Origin: Streptosporangium lutulentum
Lineage (GTDB): Bacteria > Actinomycetota > Actinomycetes > Streptosporangiales > Streptosporangiaceae
Assembly (NCBI RefSeq): GCF_030811455.1
Contig: NZ_JAUSQU010000001.1
Location: 5,580,001 to 5,644,000, forward strand
Length of the DNA stretch: 64,000 bases
Direction of reading: 5' to 3'
How positions within the stretch are numbered: the stretch's first letter is position 1; the number at the start of each line of letters is the position of its first letter. A program made the position numbers and the translations under genes. Below are positions 16,998-28,571 of the stretch, one piece after another. The notes under the pieces are model-generated. The model had not been told where the DNA came from. It made no database searches and saw only the letters and a list, made by a program, of their open reading frames with translations.

Positions 16998-17171
16998 TTA
17001 CGAGAACCTACCCGATTCCTCGGAACGGGCTTCGACCACGTTGACCGCGCGACAGGCCACGGGGACGAACGTCCGGAGAAGGCCGCGTCGGCTCACCGCC
17101 GCTCCCCGCGAGGAGTGGCGTACGAGAAGATCAGGCGAGGGAAGGCGGTCGGGTGCGACGCGCGGCCGAGA

Positions 17172-18005
17172 TCATTCCCCTCGCATCTCCGCGAGGGCCG
17201 TCTCGAAGGCGTCCATCTGGAGTTCGACGCGGCTCAGGCCGGTCGACGGCAGCGTCGACAGCACGGTGCCGACCCCCGCCCGCTCACACGCCTCGATCAC
17301 CTTGGGATCAGAGGGGATGGCCATCATCACCACCCGCACCCGCTTCCCCGCCTCCTCGGCGCGCCGGAACAGCTCCGGCACCCGCTCCAGGATGCCGGGT
17401 CCGTACGTCGGCAACCAGCCGTCGCCGTAGGCCAGCACGCGGTCGAACACCTTGGGCCCCATGCCGCCGACCAGCACCGGAGGGTACGGTCGCTGCGCCG
17501 GCTTCGGCCACGACCAGAGCGGATCGAACGACACGAACTCGCCGTGATACTCGGCTTCCTCGCGGGTCCAGATCTGCTGCATCGCCTCGACGTACTCCTT
17601 CATCAGCGCGAAACGGCGTGCCGGATCGACCCCGTGGTTGCGGATCTCGGGTTCGTTCCAGCCCGCTCCCACCCCGAACTCGAACCGCCCGCCCGTGAGG
17701 GCGTCGACGCTCGCCACCGACTTGGCGAGGCTGATCGGGTGGTGCTGGGGAATCAGGCAGATGCCGGTCCCCACCCGCAGTCGCGTCGTGGCCAGACCCG
17801 CGGCGGTGCACGAGACCAGGGGGTCATAGGTGTGCCAGTACTTGCGGGGCAGCGGGTGGCCCTCTCGCATGAGGGGCGCGCCCGCCTGGATGTGCGTGTG
17901 CTCGGCGAACAGGAGCATCGAATGACCCCGCTGCTCGACCACCTGGGCGACCCCGGCGGGATCAACTGCATCGTCTGTTGCGAAATAGCTGAAACCAGAG
18001 TCCAT
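17172..18005 (-). CDS. LLM-class F420-dependent oxidoreductase (TIGR03619-like)
   Basis: The 277-residue protein is a luciferase-like monooxygenase-fold enzyme of the F420 class. Typical blocks are LLFAEHTHI near residue 31, LRVGTGICLIPQHHPISLAKSVA (cofactor-pocket strand, about 76-98, non-prolyl cis peptide region), GRFEFGVGAGWNEPE and PPVLVGG. These enzymes pass hydride from F420H2 to diverse substrates. A nitronate monooxygenase gene lies 63 bp upstream in the same orientation, so the pair may form one unit. Substrate unknown. Confidence 0.88.
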   Translation of the reverse strand: MDSGFSYFATDDAVDPAGVAQVVEQRGHSMLLFAEHTHIQAGAPLMREGHPLPRKYWHTYDPLVSCTAAGLATTRLRVGTGICLIPQHHPISLAKSVASVDALTGGRFEFGVGAGWNEPEIRNHGVDPARRFALMKEYVEAMQQIWTREEAEYHGEFVSFDPLWSWPKPAQRPYPPVLVGGMGPKVFDRVLAYGDGWLPTYGPGILERVPELFRRAEEAGKRVRVVMMAIPSDPKVIEACERAGVGTVLSTLPSTGLSRVELQMDAFETALAEMRGE

Positions 18006-18068
18006 ATCTCAACGTATCCCGACACGGTTCAGTCTTCCCGGGCGACACCCGGTTACGTGGCGGACGTG

Positions 18069-19127
18069 TCAGGCGCGGTCCCGCAGGATCCGCTCGGTGT
18101 CGGAGACGAGTTCGTCGAAGTAGTCCTTGGCGGGACGCGGGCGGGCGAGCGCGGCCGCCTGCCCCGACAGCAGGCTGGAATGGTCCGCCGTCCCGGCCCT
18201 GCGGATGGGCAGCATGAGCTTGTTGAGGAAGGGGTACGGCGGGACGTCGTCCTCGAACGCCGCCTCCTCCCGAACGAACCGGTTGGGAATCACCCGAAGG
18301 TGACGTCCGGAGAACAGCCGGGTGAGCACGGTGACCCTCGCCTCGGGGCCGCTCAGGATCGCCCTGTGCACCGGGCTCGCGCCGGCCTCGGCGGTCATCA
18401 GGAAGCCGGTTCCGATCTGCACGCCGTCCGCGCCGAGGGTGCGCGCCGCGGCGACGCCCCGGCCGTCGGCGATCCCGCCCGCCGCGACGACCGGAACGGA
18501 GACGGCGTCGGCCACCTGGGGCACGAGGGAGAACGTGCCGACGAGCGACTCACCGGCCGGGCGCAGGAACGAGCCCCGATGCCCACCGGCGTCGTTGCCG
18601 GAGGCGATGACGGCGTCCAGCCCCGCCGCCTCGAGCGCGACGGCCTCGTCAACCGTCGAGGCCGTGCCGATCGTCACGATCCCGCGCCCGCGCGCCTCCG
18701 CGATCACCCGCTCCGGCGGCACGCCCATGATGAAACTGATCACCGGAGGCTCCGCCGCCAGCAGCGCCTCGATCTGGGCGTCGAAGTCCTGGCCGAAAGG
18801 CTCGTCCAGGTTCGGCGGACTCACTCCGAGTTCCTCGTAGTACGGCCGGAGCCGCTCGACGTGCCTGGCGAGGTCATCGGGCCGGTCGCTCTCGCCGGGC
18901 TGAGGCACCCACAGGTTGACCGCGAACGGCCGGGCGGTGGCGGCCCGCAACTCCCCGACCACCTCAGTGATCTGCTCCGGCCCGAGGTTGTTCGCGCCGT
19001 ACGAGCCCAGCCCGCCGCTCTCCGACACGACGGCGACGAGCGCGACCGTGGACAGTCCCCCGCCGAACGGGCCCAGGACGATCGGATGCTCGATGCCCAG
19101 CAGGTCTTCGAGCCGTCGTGTGCTCAT
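18069..19127 (-). CDS. Nitronate monooxygenase / NPD family flavin oxidoreductase
   Basis: The 352-residue TIM-barrel FMN enzyme has the family's N-terminal HPIVLGPFGGGLS (about 14-26), GGLGSYGANNL, the conserved AGGIADGRGV phosphate-binding loop (about 217-226) and GADGVQIGTGFL. The candidate catalytic His of nitronate monooxygenases is in the NDAGGHRGS block. It oxidises alkyl nitronates in known members, but many homologues act on other substrates, including steroid-pathway acyl-CoAs. It is followed by an F420-type oxidoreductase gene. Start ATG 19127 has a GGAGGGAGAG site upstream. Confidence 0.88.
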   Translation of the reverse strand: MSTRRLEDLLGIEHPIVLGPFGGGLSTVALVAVVSESGGLGSYGANNLGPEQITEVVGELRAATARPFAVNLWVPQPGESDRPDDLARHVERLRPYYEELGVSPPNLDEPFGQDFDAQIEALLAAEPPVISFIMGVPPERVIAEARGRGIVTIGTASTVDEAVALEAAGLDAVIASGNDAGGHRGSFLRPAGESLVGTFSLVPQVADAVSVPVVAAGGIADGRGVAAARTLGADGVQIGTGFLMTAEAGASPVHRAILSGPEARVTVLTRLFSGRHLRVIPNRFVREEAAFEDDVPPYPFLNKLMLPIRRAGTADHSSLLSGQAAALARPRPAKDYFDELVSDTERILRDRA

Positions 19128-19564
19128 GGTCGTCTCTCCCTCCCCTCCGCCGCGAGGTCGCGGCGGTCACAGGTCAACTCTGCCCCCGCCCGGATCACCT
19201 CGCACCCGCCCCCCGGAACCCGCGGACCGACCCCGGCCTGCGAGACGTCCGTTCCCATCACGGAGCCACAGCGACAAGCCGGAAGAGGGGGCGCGGGACG
19301 CGCGCCCTCCGATCGCCGCGCCGGCGGCAGGATCCAGGAGATGCCGTCGAGGACGCGGGGACCTCTGCCCATAAAAACCCTATATACCTACTGGCTATAT
19401 TGCTAAATATCACTTTACGATCTACGTTGGGGCGGGTGACGACCGGCGTTCCCGCAACCCGCGACGGTGCGGCGTCCCCCCCTTGGCGACCGGCCGGCCC
19501 GCCACGTCACGCGCAACCACTTGATCGCTTCAAGCTTTCAATCATCCCAATGCTCAGGAGCACC
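19128..19564. other. Divergent intergenic region with repeat copy A and an AT-rich promoter
   Basis: No gene is seen. The region holds direct-repeat copy A (19196-19244) and an AT-rich stretch at 19370-19425 (TATATAC, TATATTGC) that probably carries the promoter of the YbaB-led module. Confidence 0.5.
19196..19244. repeat. Direct repeat copy A (49 bp)
   Basis: This GC-rich segment matches 21552-21598 with two substitutions and two single-base gaps over 47-49 bp, in the same orientation. The two copies bracket the YbaB/CpnT-like/LysM module. Confidence 0.75.
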
Positions 19565-19924
19565 ATGAAGTCACCCATGGAAGCGCTTCGCGGGAGCGGC
19601 GACGAAGAACTCGACAGGCTTCTGGAGCAGTTCGGCCAAGAAGTCACCGGGCTCGAGGAACTTCAGGAACGCATCGCCGGAGTCCGCGGCCGAGGCGAGG
19701 CGGCGCGGGGACACGTCGCCGTCGAGGCGTCGCCGGCGGGCGCGCTCACAAGCCTCACGATCGATCCTCGCGCCATGCGGCTCGGCTCCGCCGAACTGGC
19801 CGCGGCCATCCTCCAGGCGGCCGGCGAAGCGGCCCGAGACGCTGAGAAACAGGTGAAAGAGCTGGTGAATCCCTACGTCGCCGATACCCTGCTCGAAACC
19901 GTCCTGCCGTCCCACGGCGAGTAG
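19565..19924 (+). CDS. YbaB/EbfC family DNA-binding protein
   Basis: The 119-residue protein has a helical N-terminal hairpin, a central beta-sheet (VAVEASPAGALTSLTID, about 56-72) and a C-terminal helix (AAILQAAGEAARDAEKQ, about 83-99). This is the YbaB/EbfC fold, though longer and more divergent than the nucleoid-associated protein. Such divergent copies often lead actinobacterial WXG100/type VII-like gene sets. ATG 19565 follows an AGGAG site with good spacing. It is the first gene of a three-gene module with the CpnT-like and LysM proteins. DNA binding is not proven for this subgroup. Confidence 0.8.
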   Translation: MKSPMEALRGSGDEELDRLLEQFGQEVTGLEELQERIAGVRGRGEAARGHVAVEASPAGALTSLTIDPRAMRLGSAELAAAILQAAGEAARDAEKQVKELVNPYVADTLLETVLPSHGE

Positions 19925-19939
19925 TGAGCGTCGTATGGC

Positions 19940-20905
19940 ATGCTCCCCGCGCGATCGGTCACGTCGCATGACGGCCGCGAGCGCTCCCGGGGTCATCCGT
20001 TGAGCGTCAGTCCCGGACGCGTCTCGGTATACGGCTTCGGCACGCTGGGCCTGGCGGCGTTCGTCTTCAAAATGCTCGCGGTCGACTATCCGGACGGTGA
20101 TCCGGCCCGCTCCCGCCAAGCGGGAGACGTCTGGGCACGGCTCGCCGACCGCCTTGAGAAGAACCCGGACACCACCTATCCGTTCGCCGAGGCGGTGTGG
20201 AAGAAGAACGGCGGCGACAGCGTGGAGGCGTTCAAGGAGGCGATGATCTCCAAGCTCTACCCGCGCCCTCCGGAAACGAGTTTCCCCGACAGGCTCGCCC
20301 TCGCCTGCCGGCGGAACAGCCAGGCCTGTTACGAGTACGCCGAAATCATCGAGACGGCGCAGCACGCGTACTGGACGGCGGCATGGGCTAATTTCGCCAG
20401 CTTCGTCTTCCTCACCACTTTTCCCTGGCAGGCCGGAGCGGCCGGCCAGCTGACGCAGTTCCTCATCCGGCGGGCGCAGGCGAAACTGCTCGCCAAGCTT
20501 CTCGAACACGCCACCGCGAAGATCGTGCTGAGCAAACTCACGGAATACACGATCGGCAGCACGTTCTTCGCCGTGGGAGACGTCGCGACGGTGGCCGGCG
20601 TCCGCGCCCTGCGAGGCGAGAACCCGGGTTCACTCGGCGACAACGGCACCAAGGCGCTGAAGGAGTTCGCTGCCTCGATCGCTTTCTACGGCGTGTCCGA
20701 CGCGGCCACGCCCGCGATCAAGGCGGTCACCCGAAATGCCGAACTGCAGTCCTTCCTGGGAAGGATGGCCGGAGGCTCGATCGGCTACGGCCCCTCGTAC
20801 GACGCCCTGAACGGGCAGAGCCACGCGGAGCTCATCCCCACGTGGAAGGAGACCCTGGGCAGGGCCCTTCTCTATTTCACGATGGCCCACAAACCAGCGG
20901 GCTGA
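19940..20905 (+). CDS. Unknown protein with CpnT N-terminal/WXG100-like region, no toxin domain visible
   Basis: The 321-residue protein is mostly helical. Residues 30-80, including YPDGDPARSRQAGDVWARLA, resemble the WXG100-like N-terminal domain of CpnT-type polymorphic toxins. Two long amphipathic or hydrophobic segments follow at about 145-185 (WANFASFVFLTTFPW then helices rich in Ala/Leu). The end (about 270-321) shows no known toxin or repeat. Such proteins are exported or surface-acting in other actinomycetes. Start uncertain: ATG 19940 has only a weak site, and TTG 20000 (MSVSPGRV) fits the domain start better. It lies between the YbaB and LysM genes. The link to type VII export is inference. 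Confidence 0.6.
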   Translation: MLPARSVTSHDGRERSRGHPLSVSPGRVSVYGFGTLGLAAFVFKMLAVDYPDGDPARSRQAGDVWARLADRLEKNPDTTYPFAEAVWKKNGGDSVEAFKEAMISKLYPRPPETSFPDRLALACRRNSQACYEYAEIIETAQHAYWTAAWANFASFVFLTTFPWQAGAAGQLTQFLIRRAQAKLLAKLLEHATAKIVLSKLTEYTIGSTFFAVGDVATVAGVRALRGENPGSLGDNGTKALKEFAASIAFYGVSDAATPAIKAVTRNAELQSFLGRMAGGSIGYGPSYDALNGQSHAELIPTWKETLGRALLYFTMAHKPAG

Positions 20906-20944
20906 CACCGCCGAACCACCGACCTGATTGCCGGGTGACGCCAG

Positions 20945-21502
20945 ATGTCCTCACCAGAATCGACAGAGCCACCGGAAACCATCACGGTGACGCCTCCCGG
21001 CGGGGAGTACGACTCGTTGTGGAAGATCGCCGACGAATTCTTCGAGGACGGTTCCCGCTGGCAGAGCATCTACGAGGCGAACCGCGACGTTCTCAACGAC
21101 CCGAACGGGCTCCGGGTGGGCATGACGCTCCGCCTGCCCATGGAGATCTACCCGCGTCACCTCCGATCTGTCGCAGATGCCTTCGACGTCGAGAGAGGTG
21201 AGCTCGCCGACGCTGTCAGACAGGCGGCGGCGGAGCTGAACAGCATCGGGGACTTCTGGGGCACCGGCAAGGAGGCGACGGCGTTCTTCAAGGGGCAGGG
21301 CGACGGCACGGGGTACGAGCTCGTCTCCGGCCGGGTCATGGAAGGCACCGAGGCTCTGCTGGACGCCCACAAGGACATCCCCACGCTTCTCCGCCTCATG
21401 GCCGACGGGGTCGAGACCGCCGACTGGGACAGCGTCGCCGCGATCCTCTCCATTCCTCCCGATCCCGACAAGGACCGGCCGGTGTGGGGGGAGTCCCGTT
21501 GA
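20945..21502 (+). CDS. LysM-domain protein with WXG100-like C-terminal helices
   Basis: The 185-residue protein has a LysM module at residues 12-65 (YDSLWKIADEFFEDGSRWQSI and LNDPNGLRVGMTLRLP, given in two parts), which normally binds peptidoglycan or chitin. Residues 75-160 form two helices resembling a WXG100-type hairpin, including IGDFWGTGKEATAFF with W-x-G near the turn. No signal peptide is visible, as expected if it leaves by a type VII-like route or stays inside. It lies 39 bp after the CpnT-like gene and ends the module. Exact role unknown. Confidence 0.72.
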   Translation: MSSPESTEPPETITVTPPGGEYDSLWKIADEFFEDGSRWQSIYEANRDVLNDPNGLRVGMTLRLPMEIYPRHLRSVADAFDVERGELADAVRQAAAELNSIGDFWGTGKEATAFFKGQGDGTGYELVSGRVMEGTEALLDAHKDIPTLLRLMADGVETADWDSVAAILSIPPDPDKDRPVWGESR

Positions 21503-21551
21503 CGCGGGTGATCCGACTGATCGCGATCTCTGCCGACGGGATCCGCCAGAC

Positions 21552-21598
21552 CACCTCGCACCCGCCCCCGGGACCCGCGGACCGACCGCGGCCGCGAG
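21552..21598. repeat. Direct repeat copy B (47 bp)
   Basis: Near-identical partner of 19196-19244, located 50 bp after the LysM gene. It has no coding frame of its own. Confidence 0.75.
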
Positions 21599-21669
21599 CC
21601 TGCGGGGCCACCGCGCTACGCCGTACGCGGGTTCCCGCGGCGAGGTGAGTCAGGTCGTGCCCGCGACGG

Positions 21670-22191
21670 TCAGGGGGTGAAGATCTCCTGGACCTTGACG
21701 ATCTCGCCGCGATAGACGGTGATCAGTGAGGGGTGGCCGCTGCGGGCGTATCGCTTGAGCAGGACGGCCCGTGAGCAGCGCTTGGCGCCGAGCCCGGTGC
21801 TCCGGGCCAGTGTGGGCTCGCCGCCGGACACCTTGCACCCGGACGCCGACAGGAAGACGACGCCCCTGGCGACGCGCGACGAGTAGGCCATCGCGTCGTT
21901 CTCCGGCGGGCCGACGAACCAGCCTTCGGTCTGGGTGCCCTTCTTCCACCTGATGGGCTCGTACTCGACCGTGGTGCCGCTGACATAGGTGACCCAGCCG
22001 CGCAGGATGCCGTTGCGGCGGGGGCTGATGCGCTTGGTGAAGTCGTGCCCGGGATCGGCCTGCAAGGTCGTGCCGAAGGTCTTCGGCGCCTCGTACCTCG
22101 GATAGGCCGCGGCGTCGGCGGCCATCCCGGACGACAGAACGACAGCCGTGGCCACGCCACCGGCGAACAGGGTACGCAGGAAAGTTTTCAC
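21670..22191 (-). CDS. Small secreted protein of unknown function
   Basis: Read from GTG 22191 the protein has 173 residues: a signal peptide (about 1-28, MKTFLRTLFAGG then a hydrophobic core to AADAAAYPR) and a mature domain of about 145 residues. Two cysteines in the mature part (SGCKVSGGE and AKRCSRA) could form a disulfide. No family is recognised. Longer in-frame starts exist upstream but would bury the signal peptide. It faces the LysM gene convergently and is divergent from the beta-helix protein gene. It is probably extracellular. Confidence 0.72.
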   Translation of the reverse strand: MKTFLRTLFAGGVATAVVLSSGMAADAAAYPRYEAPKTFGTTLQADPGHDFTKRISPRRNGILRGWVTYVSGTTVEYEPIRWKKGTQTEGWFVGPPENDAMAYSSRVARGVVFLSASGCKVSGGEPTLARSTGLGAKRCSRAVLLKRYARSGHPSLITVYRGEIVKVQEIFTP

Positions 22192-22584
22192 ATCCCTGAG
22201 ATCCACCCGGGCCCGGAAAAGTTCGCCGCGAATCGCGTGATCCACAACACAGCGGCACGAATGCCGTGACGGCGCCCTGCCCCGCTGGACGACCGTCTCC
22301 CCGGACGGGGCGTTCGCCGTGCCCCGGCCATCGGGCCGGCTCCGGCACGAACGCGCCGAAGGCGCACCTCCGCACCGGGGCGTACCCATGGCGCGGGGCA
22401 CTTGAGATCGACGTGGAGCCCCCACCTCGGCCCGACCAACCGCGACTCCCCCACCTATTGACCCTAATGTTTCTTAGGAGTTAAATTAAATAGCAAAATA
22501 AGGTATGGATTACAGCGTGTCGTAAGTCGGGTTCCTGCCCGCCGTTAGACCCCTTCACCCCCCGGATCCTTTGTGGAGACATGC
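22192..22584. other. Divergent promoter region
   Basis: The 393-base spacer has no gene of its own. Its left part is GC-rich, with hairpin-forming CCCCGG repeats. Its right part (22455-22510) is AT-rich and holds the promoter described next. Confidence 0.5.
22458..22486 (+). promoter_or_regulatory. Sigma-70-type promoter with internal palindrome
   Basis: TTGACC (22458-22463) and TTAAAT (22481-22486) are 17 bp apart, a standard vegetative promoter. The spacer contains the inverted repeat CCTAA-N6-TTAGG (22463-22467 with 22474-22478), a likely operator. The gene begins 98 bp downstream. Confidence 0.55.
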
Positions 22585-25155
<2,571 letters not shown>

Positions 25156-25167
25156 ATCCCCCACGAC

Positions 25168-25209
25168 CACCTGGTCGGCGTTGATCGCCGCTCTCTCGCC
25201 GACCAGGTG
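25168..25209 (+). terminator. Terminator of the beta-helix protein gene
   Basis: A perfect 13-bp stem (25168-25180 with 25197-25209) lies 12 bp after the stop codon. Confidence 0.7.
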
Positions 25210-25218
25210 CACACCCAG

Positions 25219-25254
25219 GCCGTGGGCCTCCGCTGACACAGGGAGGCCCACGGC
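25219..25254. terminator. Second hairpin, serving the convergent pair
   Basis: A perfect 13-bp stem (25219-25231 with 25242-25254) has a 10-base loop. It lies between the beta-helix gene and the convergent carboxylesterase, 60 bp after the latter's stop. Confidence 0.65.
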
Positions 25255-25313
25255 TTCCGCGAAGACCACGCCCGTCCACCCGGGCGACCACGCGAAGGCG
25301 CGGCGCCGCCGTG

Positions 25314-26903
25314 TCAGCCGCGTGGTGCCGGCCAGAAGGCGAGGTTGTGGTCGGCGGCGTAGTCGACCGGTTCGATCGCGTCCGGCTCCAGTGACTGGGT
25401 GTGGGGGACGCGCGCGGCCCGGTCGAAGCGCTCCCAGCGCGGCAGCCCCCGGCCGTTGGGGTCGCCGTCGCGGGCGAAGTTGGTCCAGTAGGCGATCATC
25501 TGGTCGGACAGCCTCCACTGGGCCGGGGTGAAGACGACCTCCTTCTCGGTGAACAGGTACGGCATGTCACCCGCGTGGTAGGCGCCCCAGGGGAAGTCCG
25601 TCCCCAGCGGCAGGAACATCGGGGCCTCACGGTCGGCGAACTGGTAGGCGTAGGTCGGCGCTCTCTCGCTGAGCAGCTCGTTCTGCTCGAAGGTGGCCCT
25701 GGCCCACATGCGGTCGGTGACCACGGCGGCCCAGGCCAGCCCCGGCGAGCCGTACGCGGCGATCGGATACTTCGCGCGCACTCTCGCCGCGGCCTTGCCG
25801 AACGCGGCCCTCAGCAGCGTGCCGTACTGATCGGCGGTGACCGGCCTGCCCGCCACGTCGTGGAAGAGCCCGACGAAGATCCGGTGCTCGTCGCGGGTCG
25901 CCCCGGAGATCACCGGGACCCGGTGGGCCCGGCCGGCCCGGAACTCCGCGGGCGGCAGCCCGGGCAGCGTCTCGCTTCCGTAGGCGTAGGTCTGGAACAT
26001 GTTCATGATCTGCGGAACCTTGAGGATCCTCTCCACCGGGAGGGCGCGCAGGCAGCGAAGGTCCTCGCAGCCGAGCTGCGGGGCCACGTGCGTCCCCATC
26101 CCCTCGACCTCCGCCACCGTGCGCCAGGCGAAGGACGGGTGGGCGGGGACGCCCTCGCCCAGGCTGCCGGCGAGCATGTCCATCATGCCCTCGCCGCTCT
26201 GCATGACGGCCCGGTCGAACAGCCCCCTGGCACCCGGCGAGGTCAGGTGCCCGCTGATGCTCAGCGCACCCCACGAGACACCGAACACCGTCACGTTCGC
26301 CGGGTCTCCGCCGAACGCGGCGGCGTTGCGGCGAACCCAGCGCAGGGCCGCCTGCTGATCCTGCAGGCCGTACGTGCCCGACCCCCTGAGACCCGGATAC
26401 CCGAAGCCTCCGAACACCCCGAGCCGGTAGTTGATCGTGACGACCACCACGTCCCCCCGAGTGGCGATCCGGCGCACATCGCTGAGGTCGCCGGAGCCCA
26501 GGGCTCCGTCGCCGTGGATCCACACCATCACCGGCCTGTTCTTCCGGGGGGTGCGCGGTGCCGTCACGTTGAGGAACAGGCAGTCCTCGTCGGAACTGGC
26601 CACCTGCGCGTAGTCGCTCCCCACCTGCGGGCACATGCTGCCCGGCCTGACGGCCTCCCTGACCCCGGTCCAGGCCCTCACCGGCGCCGGCGAGCTCCAG
26701 CGCAGCTCGCCCACCGGCGGGGCCGCGTAGGGGATCCCCTGGAAGATCCGGTGTTCGCCGGCCACCGTCCCCCGCACGGCCCCCGCGTCGGTCCGGACCA
26801 CGCTCGCGTCGGTCTTCTCCCGTGCCTGCCCCGCCGACGTGTTCGCGCACGCCGGCAGCAGGACCATCGCCGCCACGGCGGCACCCACCACCTTTTCTCT
26901 CAT
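25314..26903 (-). CDS. Type-B carboxylesterase lipoprotein
   Basis: The 529-residue protein begins MREKVVGAAV with a lipobox LPAC (Cys 19), so it is probably a membrane-anchored lipoprotein. It is a carboxylesterase/lipase of the type-B family: FQGIPYA near the start, EDCLFLNV, the oxyanion WIHGDGALG, nucleophile elbow GVSWG, acidic residue in SGATRDEHRIF and His in AYHAGDMPYLF. The elbow normally reads GESAG; here it is GVSWG. Type-B esterases hydrolyse carboxylic esters of wide range. Start 26903 was chosen for the lipobox. It faces the beta-helix gene convergently. Confidence 0.88.
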   Translation of the reverse strand: MREKVVGAAVAAMVLLPACANTSAGQAREKTDASVVRTDAGAVRGTVAGEHRIFQGIPYAAPPVGELRWSSPAPVRAWTGVREAVRPGSMCPQVGSDYAQVASSDEDCLFLNVTAPRTPRKNRPVMVWIHGDGALGSGDLSDVRRIATRGDVVVVTINYRLGVFGGFGYPGLRGSGTYGLQDQQAALRWVRRNAAAFGGDPANVTVFGVSWGALSISGHLTSPGARGLFDRAVMQSGEGMMDMLAGSLGEGVPAHPSFAWRTVAEVEGMGTHVAPQLGCEDLRCLRALPVERILKVPQIMNMFQTYAYGSETLPGLPPAEFRAGRAHRVPVISGATRDEHRIFVGLFHDVAGRPVTADQYGTLLRAAFGKAAARVRAKYPIAAYGSPGLAWAAVVTDRMWARATFEQNELLSERAPTYAYQFADREAPMFLPLGTDFPWGAYHAGDMPYLFTEKEVVFTPAQWRLSDQMIAYWTNFARDGDPNGRGLPRWERFDRAARVPHTQSLEPDAIEPVDYAADHNLAFWPAPRG

Positions 26904-27074
26904 GCCCTCCACGCTGTCAAGGCGCGAACGGCCTGCGCAGATCCATCGATCCTGAATACCGCAGGACAAATGTCCCCTCCGAGCCCGGACGGTCTCGACC
27001 GGGCCTTCGCCGAGGAAACGGCCGGCGCCTCCGAGCCCTTGTCTCTGGGCCGGAACGGTCCCGATTGTTAGGCT

Positions 27075-27091
27075 CGCTTGCCAAACAAGCG
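27075..27091. promoter_or_regulatory. Inverted repeat CGCTTG-CCAAA-CAAGCG
   Basis: Six-base perfect arms lie 23 bp before the start of the beta-lactamase-family gene. The half-site resembles those of TetR regulators of acyl-CoA metabolism and the KstR2 half-site CAAG, but the spacing differs from the KstR2 box. Confidence 0.4.
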
Positions 27092-27113
27092 TTCATTTTC
27101 CTAAGGACGGGTT

Positions 27114-28332
27114 ATGACGACGGTTCACGGGACGTGCGACCCCCGGTTCTCCCGGGTGCGTGAGGTGTTCGACAGGCACTTCGCCGACGGAGAGGAGCTG
27201 GGCGCGGCGTTCGCCGTGTTCCTGGACGGCGAGCCCGTCGTGGACCTGTGGGGCGGGATCGCCGACCGGCACACCGGCCGGGCCTGGGAGAGCGACACCC
27301 CCGTACTGGTGTACTCGTGCACGAAGGCGGTGACCGCGACGGCGGCGTCGCTGCTGGCCGAGCGCGGGCTGCTCGACGTCACCGCCCCGGTCGCGGACGT
27401 CTGGCCGGAGTTCGCGCGGGGCGGCAAGGAGCGCGTCACCGTCGAGCACCTTCTCACTCACCGGAGCGGGCTGCCCGTGATCGAGGAGCAGGTCCCGCCG
27501 GAGGAGTTCGAGGACCAGGTCGCCATGGCCGACCGTCTCGCCGGGCAGACGCCGATCTGGGAGCCGGGAACCGCGCACGGCTATCACGCCCTGACGTACG
27601 GATTCCTGGTGGGCGAGGTGATCCGCCGGGTGTCGGGCAAGACCGTGGGCGAGATCGTGGCCACCGAGATCGCCGGGCCGCTGGGGCTGGATCTCTGGGT
27701 CGGCGCGCCGGACGACGTGGCGGCGCGAGCGGCCCGGCTGTCCGCCGGGACCCAGAGGAAGCCCGAGACGGGCGGCCGCCCGGACGACGCCTCCACCGCG
27801 GCCGAGCTTCCGGGGCAGGGCCCCGGCGATCCGGTCTACGAGATGGCCAGGGCCTCTCTCGACAAGAACAGCCTGATGAACCGGGCCCTGGGCAATCCGC
27901 CGATCCACAAACTCCAGGGGGGGCGCCAACCACCCGGTCATCCTCCGCGCGGGCTGGCCGGCGATGGGCGCCGTCACCACCGCCCGGGGTCTCGCGGGCT
28001 TCTATCGCGACCTGGTGGCCGGGCGGATCCTGCGCGCGGAGACCTTGGACGACGCGACGCGCGGGAGGGTCAGCGGGCCGGACAGGGTGCTGCTCATCGA
28101 CAGCGCCTTCGGCCTCGGCTACATGCGCCCGTCCATGACCTTCCTCACCCCGGCGGGGGGCGCGGAATCCGCTTTCGGCCACACCGGCATGGGCGGATCG
28201 CTGGGCCTCGGCGACGTCGAACACGGCCTGGGCATGGCCTACACGATGAACAAGATGGCCGGCGCGGTTTCGGGCAGCTTCCGCGCCTACCGCCTCGCCG
28301 AGGCCGTCTACGCCTCTCTCCACGCCCGATAG
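27114..28332 (+). pseudogene. Beta-lactamase-family serine hydrolase (EstB-like), frameshifted
   Basis: The N-terminal part (27114 to about 27920) and C-terminal part (about 27922 to 28332) are in different frames and join at a run of seven G (27917-27923). Deleting one G restores a continuous 405-residue protein reading KLQGGANHPV across the join. Motifs are intact: SxxK in SCTKA, Tyr motif YHALTYG and the HTG triad GHTGMGG, so the repaired protein is a class-C-type esterase or beta-lactamase. The start is ATG 27114 with an AAGGA site. The shift may be a sequencing error, a true mutation or slippage-based switching; the sequence cannot tell. Confidence 0.85.
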
Positions 28333-28571
28333 GTTCGACGGCTCAACGCGTCGTGACACCGCTCCCGCGCGGCCGACACCTCAAGATCGACCGATATCCG
28401 ACCCCCACGAACCCGAACGTCCGCCTGATCGCCGATCGAAGCCCCACACCTGGCCGAATCGGCTACCCATCGCATCCTCGTCGTTACGTTCCGACAAATT
28501 TTCCGGATCGTGACAACCAAGCGCATGGGTGAGACCGTCGAACAAGGCGACGGCACTCGGAAGGGGACCGA

